NCBI GenBank assembly: GCA_012934845.2
Contig: WNNJ02002401.1
Location: 124,001 to 188,000, forward strand
Reading direction: 5' to 3'
Source of the DNA: Pomphorhynchus laevis
Taxonomy: Eukaryota; Acanthocephala; Palaeacanthocephala; Echinorhynchida; Pomphorhynchidae
Length of the DNA: 64,000 bases
Made by a program: the position numbers and the translations under genes. This document shows, piece by piece, positions 63,138 to 64,000 of this stretch. Numbering within the stretch: the first letter of the stretch is position 1; the number at the start of each line of letters is the position of its first letter. The notes below the pieces were generated by a model. That model worked only from the letters and a program-made list of their open reading frames with translations. It searched no databases and was not told the origin of the DNA.

Positions 63138-63420
63138 CAGAACGTATGGACCTTGTATGTATGGACTTAAAAGAGAGCGTAGCGGAACGGTCGTAATTCG
63201 TCATTTGTGTATTCAACCATTTGTCGAATCAGAAGTATTCATTTCAGCAATAATATCGACAGCATCAGTAATCGAAGTTGAACTAGACAATCTATTAAGT
63301 AGAGCAACACGTATAATCACCCATAATAAAGAATTATTGGAGCTGGATCAAAGAAAAGAGGAAAATTTTATTGATATTTCGCTAACCTCTATTAGCATCT
63401 TCAGAAAATTACAATCGTAA
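63138..63420 (+). CDS. Exon-like open frame, unrecognised
   Basis: After ATAACAG the plus-strand frame is open for about 94 codons. It reads MYGLKRERSGTVVIRHLC, EVELDNLLSRATRIITHNKE, LLELDQRKEENFIDISLTSI and ends at a stop. The composition is like host coding sequence, and the middle is helical. Its 3' third lies in an inverted duplication with 63430-63545, so the present stop may be the product of that rearrangement. Confidence 0.35.
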
Positions 63421-63545
63421 ATTTAAATTGTACATTTGCTGAAGATGCTAATAGAGGTTATAGAAATATCTAAAAATTTCCTCTTTTCTTTATCCAGCCC
63501 TAATAATTCTTTATCAATAATGGGTCATGATCAACTATTTAAAGT
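63290..63545. repeat. Inverted duplication, arms about 115 bp
   Basis: AAAGAATTATTGGAGCTGGAT and CTCTATTAGCATCTTCAG in the left arm recur as ATCCAGCCCTAATAATTCTTT and CTGAAGATGCTAATAGAG on the right. The arms are separated by about 20 nt. Confidence 0.85.
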
Positions 63546-64000
63546 CACCCATAATCGTCAACTAATATAATCAGATTGCATTACCAACATTCGTAGACGT
63601 GGTAGCTTTGCAATTCAGAAAGTTGTAGTAATAACTTTACGGATGGCCCGTCAATCAAAAGTTCAATATCAAAACAGTATTTATTGTAACGACTATTGTA
63701 ACAGTAGTTATATAAGTTATTGTTGCTGGTAGCATTCATTGAATAATATTAAATATTATAATAGTATCACTATATTATTATCTACGTTTAAAAATTGGTA
63801 AATAATGTATATTACCTATATAAGTAATAGATAAGTATTAATTACTTATCAATAAATAAATAATTAATAATTAAAATTTGATATTAGTACGCAGACATAA
63901 GCAATTACAATTAAATTATCGATTAATTATTAGTAATCATGATCAAATTAACTAATTTAATTATTAATTATTTAATTAATAATCTAATTATTAGTATTGA
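63546..64000. other. AT-rich window end, nothing recognised
   Basis: Low-complexity TAATTA runs after 63820; no gene signal. Confidence 0.5.

Overview
This is a window from an animal nuclear genome that is very AT-rich, with coding islands cut into small exons. The lineage cannot be fixed from the sequence. Tiny introns of about 42-55 nt alternate with multi-kilobase introns full of repeats, and the LINE (RTE, CR1-type) and Penelope fossils suggest an invertebrate, possibly a flatworm or another fast-evolving, compact-intron lineage. No tRNA, rRNA or CRISPR was seen.

Host genes. All host genes that can be assembled lie on the minus strand. From high to low coordinates they are: VPS36, the GLUE/EAP30 subunit of ESCRT-II (62515 to 49858, 5' end outside the clear region); a Rab escort protein, CHM/REP (49199 to about 38305, one middle segment and the tail not located); a small CCCH zinc-finger protein (35507 to 34613); an unrecognised Ser/Arg-rich nuclear-type protein (33303 to 27497), with a further phase-compatible set of exons down to 24774; and a complete SLC25A33/36-type mitochondrial carrier of 313 residues (21701 to 14193). 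These were built by joining exons at GT..AG borders with matching phase, checked against the known order of conserved family motifs.

Mobile elements. The plus strand carries an RTE LINE (9182-13735) with a candidate HDV-like ribozyme at its 5' end and a pogo/Tigger-type DNA transposon nested inside it. A 4.2 kb CR1-group LINE with an intact reverse-transcriptase ORF (55233-59545) sits in a VPS36 intron behind a 20-bp minisatellite. LINE scraps lie at 1-355, 8298-8535 and 53400-54060, a Penelope-like scrap at 2050-2385, and a fossil reverse-transcriptase element at 25240-26841. Foldback structures and inverted duplications are frequent (3.6-4.1, 6.2-7.5, 22.3-22.4 and 63.3-63.5 kb, and a 1.45-kb inverted pair at 15.6-17.05 and 36.3-37.75 kb).

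Most notable: a repeat unit at 19.2-20.05 kb, inside the carrier's first intron, contains every part of a type I hammerhead ribozyme (19611-19686) and is followed by a second, truncated copy of the unit. A minisatellite in the Ser/Arg-rich gene appears to have been amplified from that gene's own splice-acceptor and exon-start sequence.
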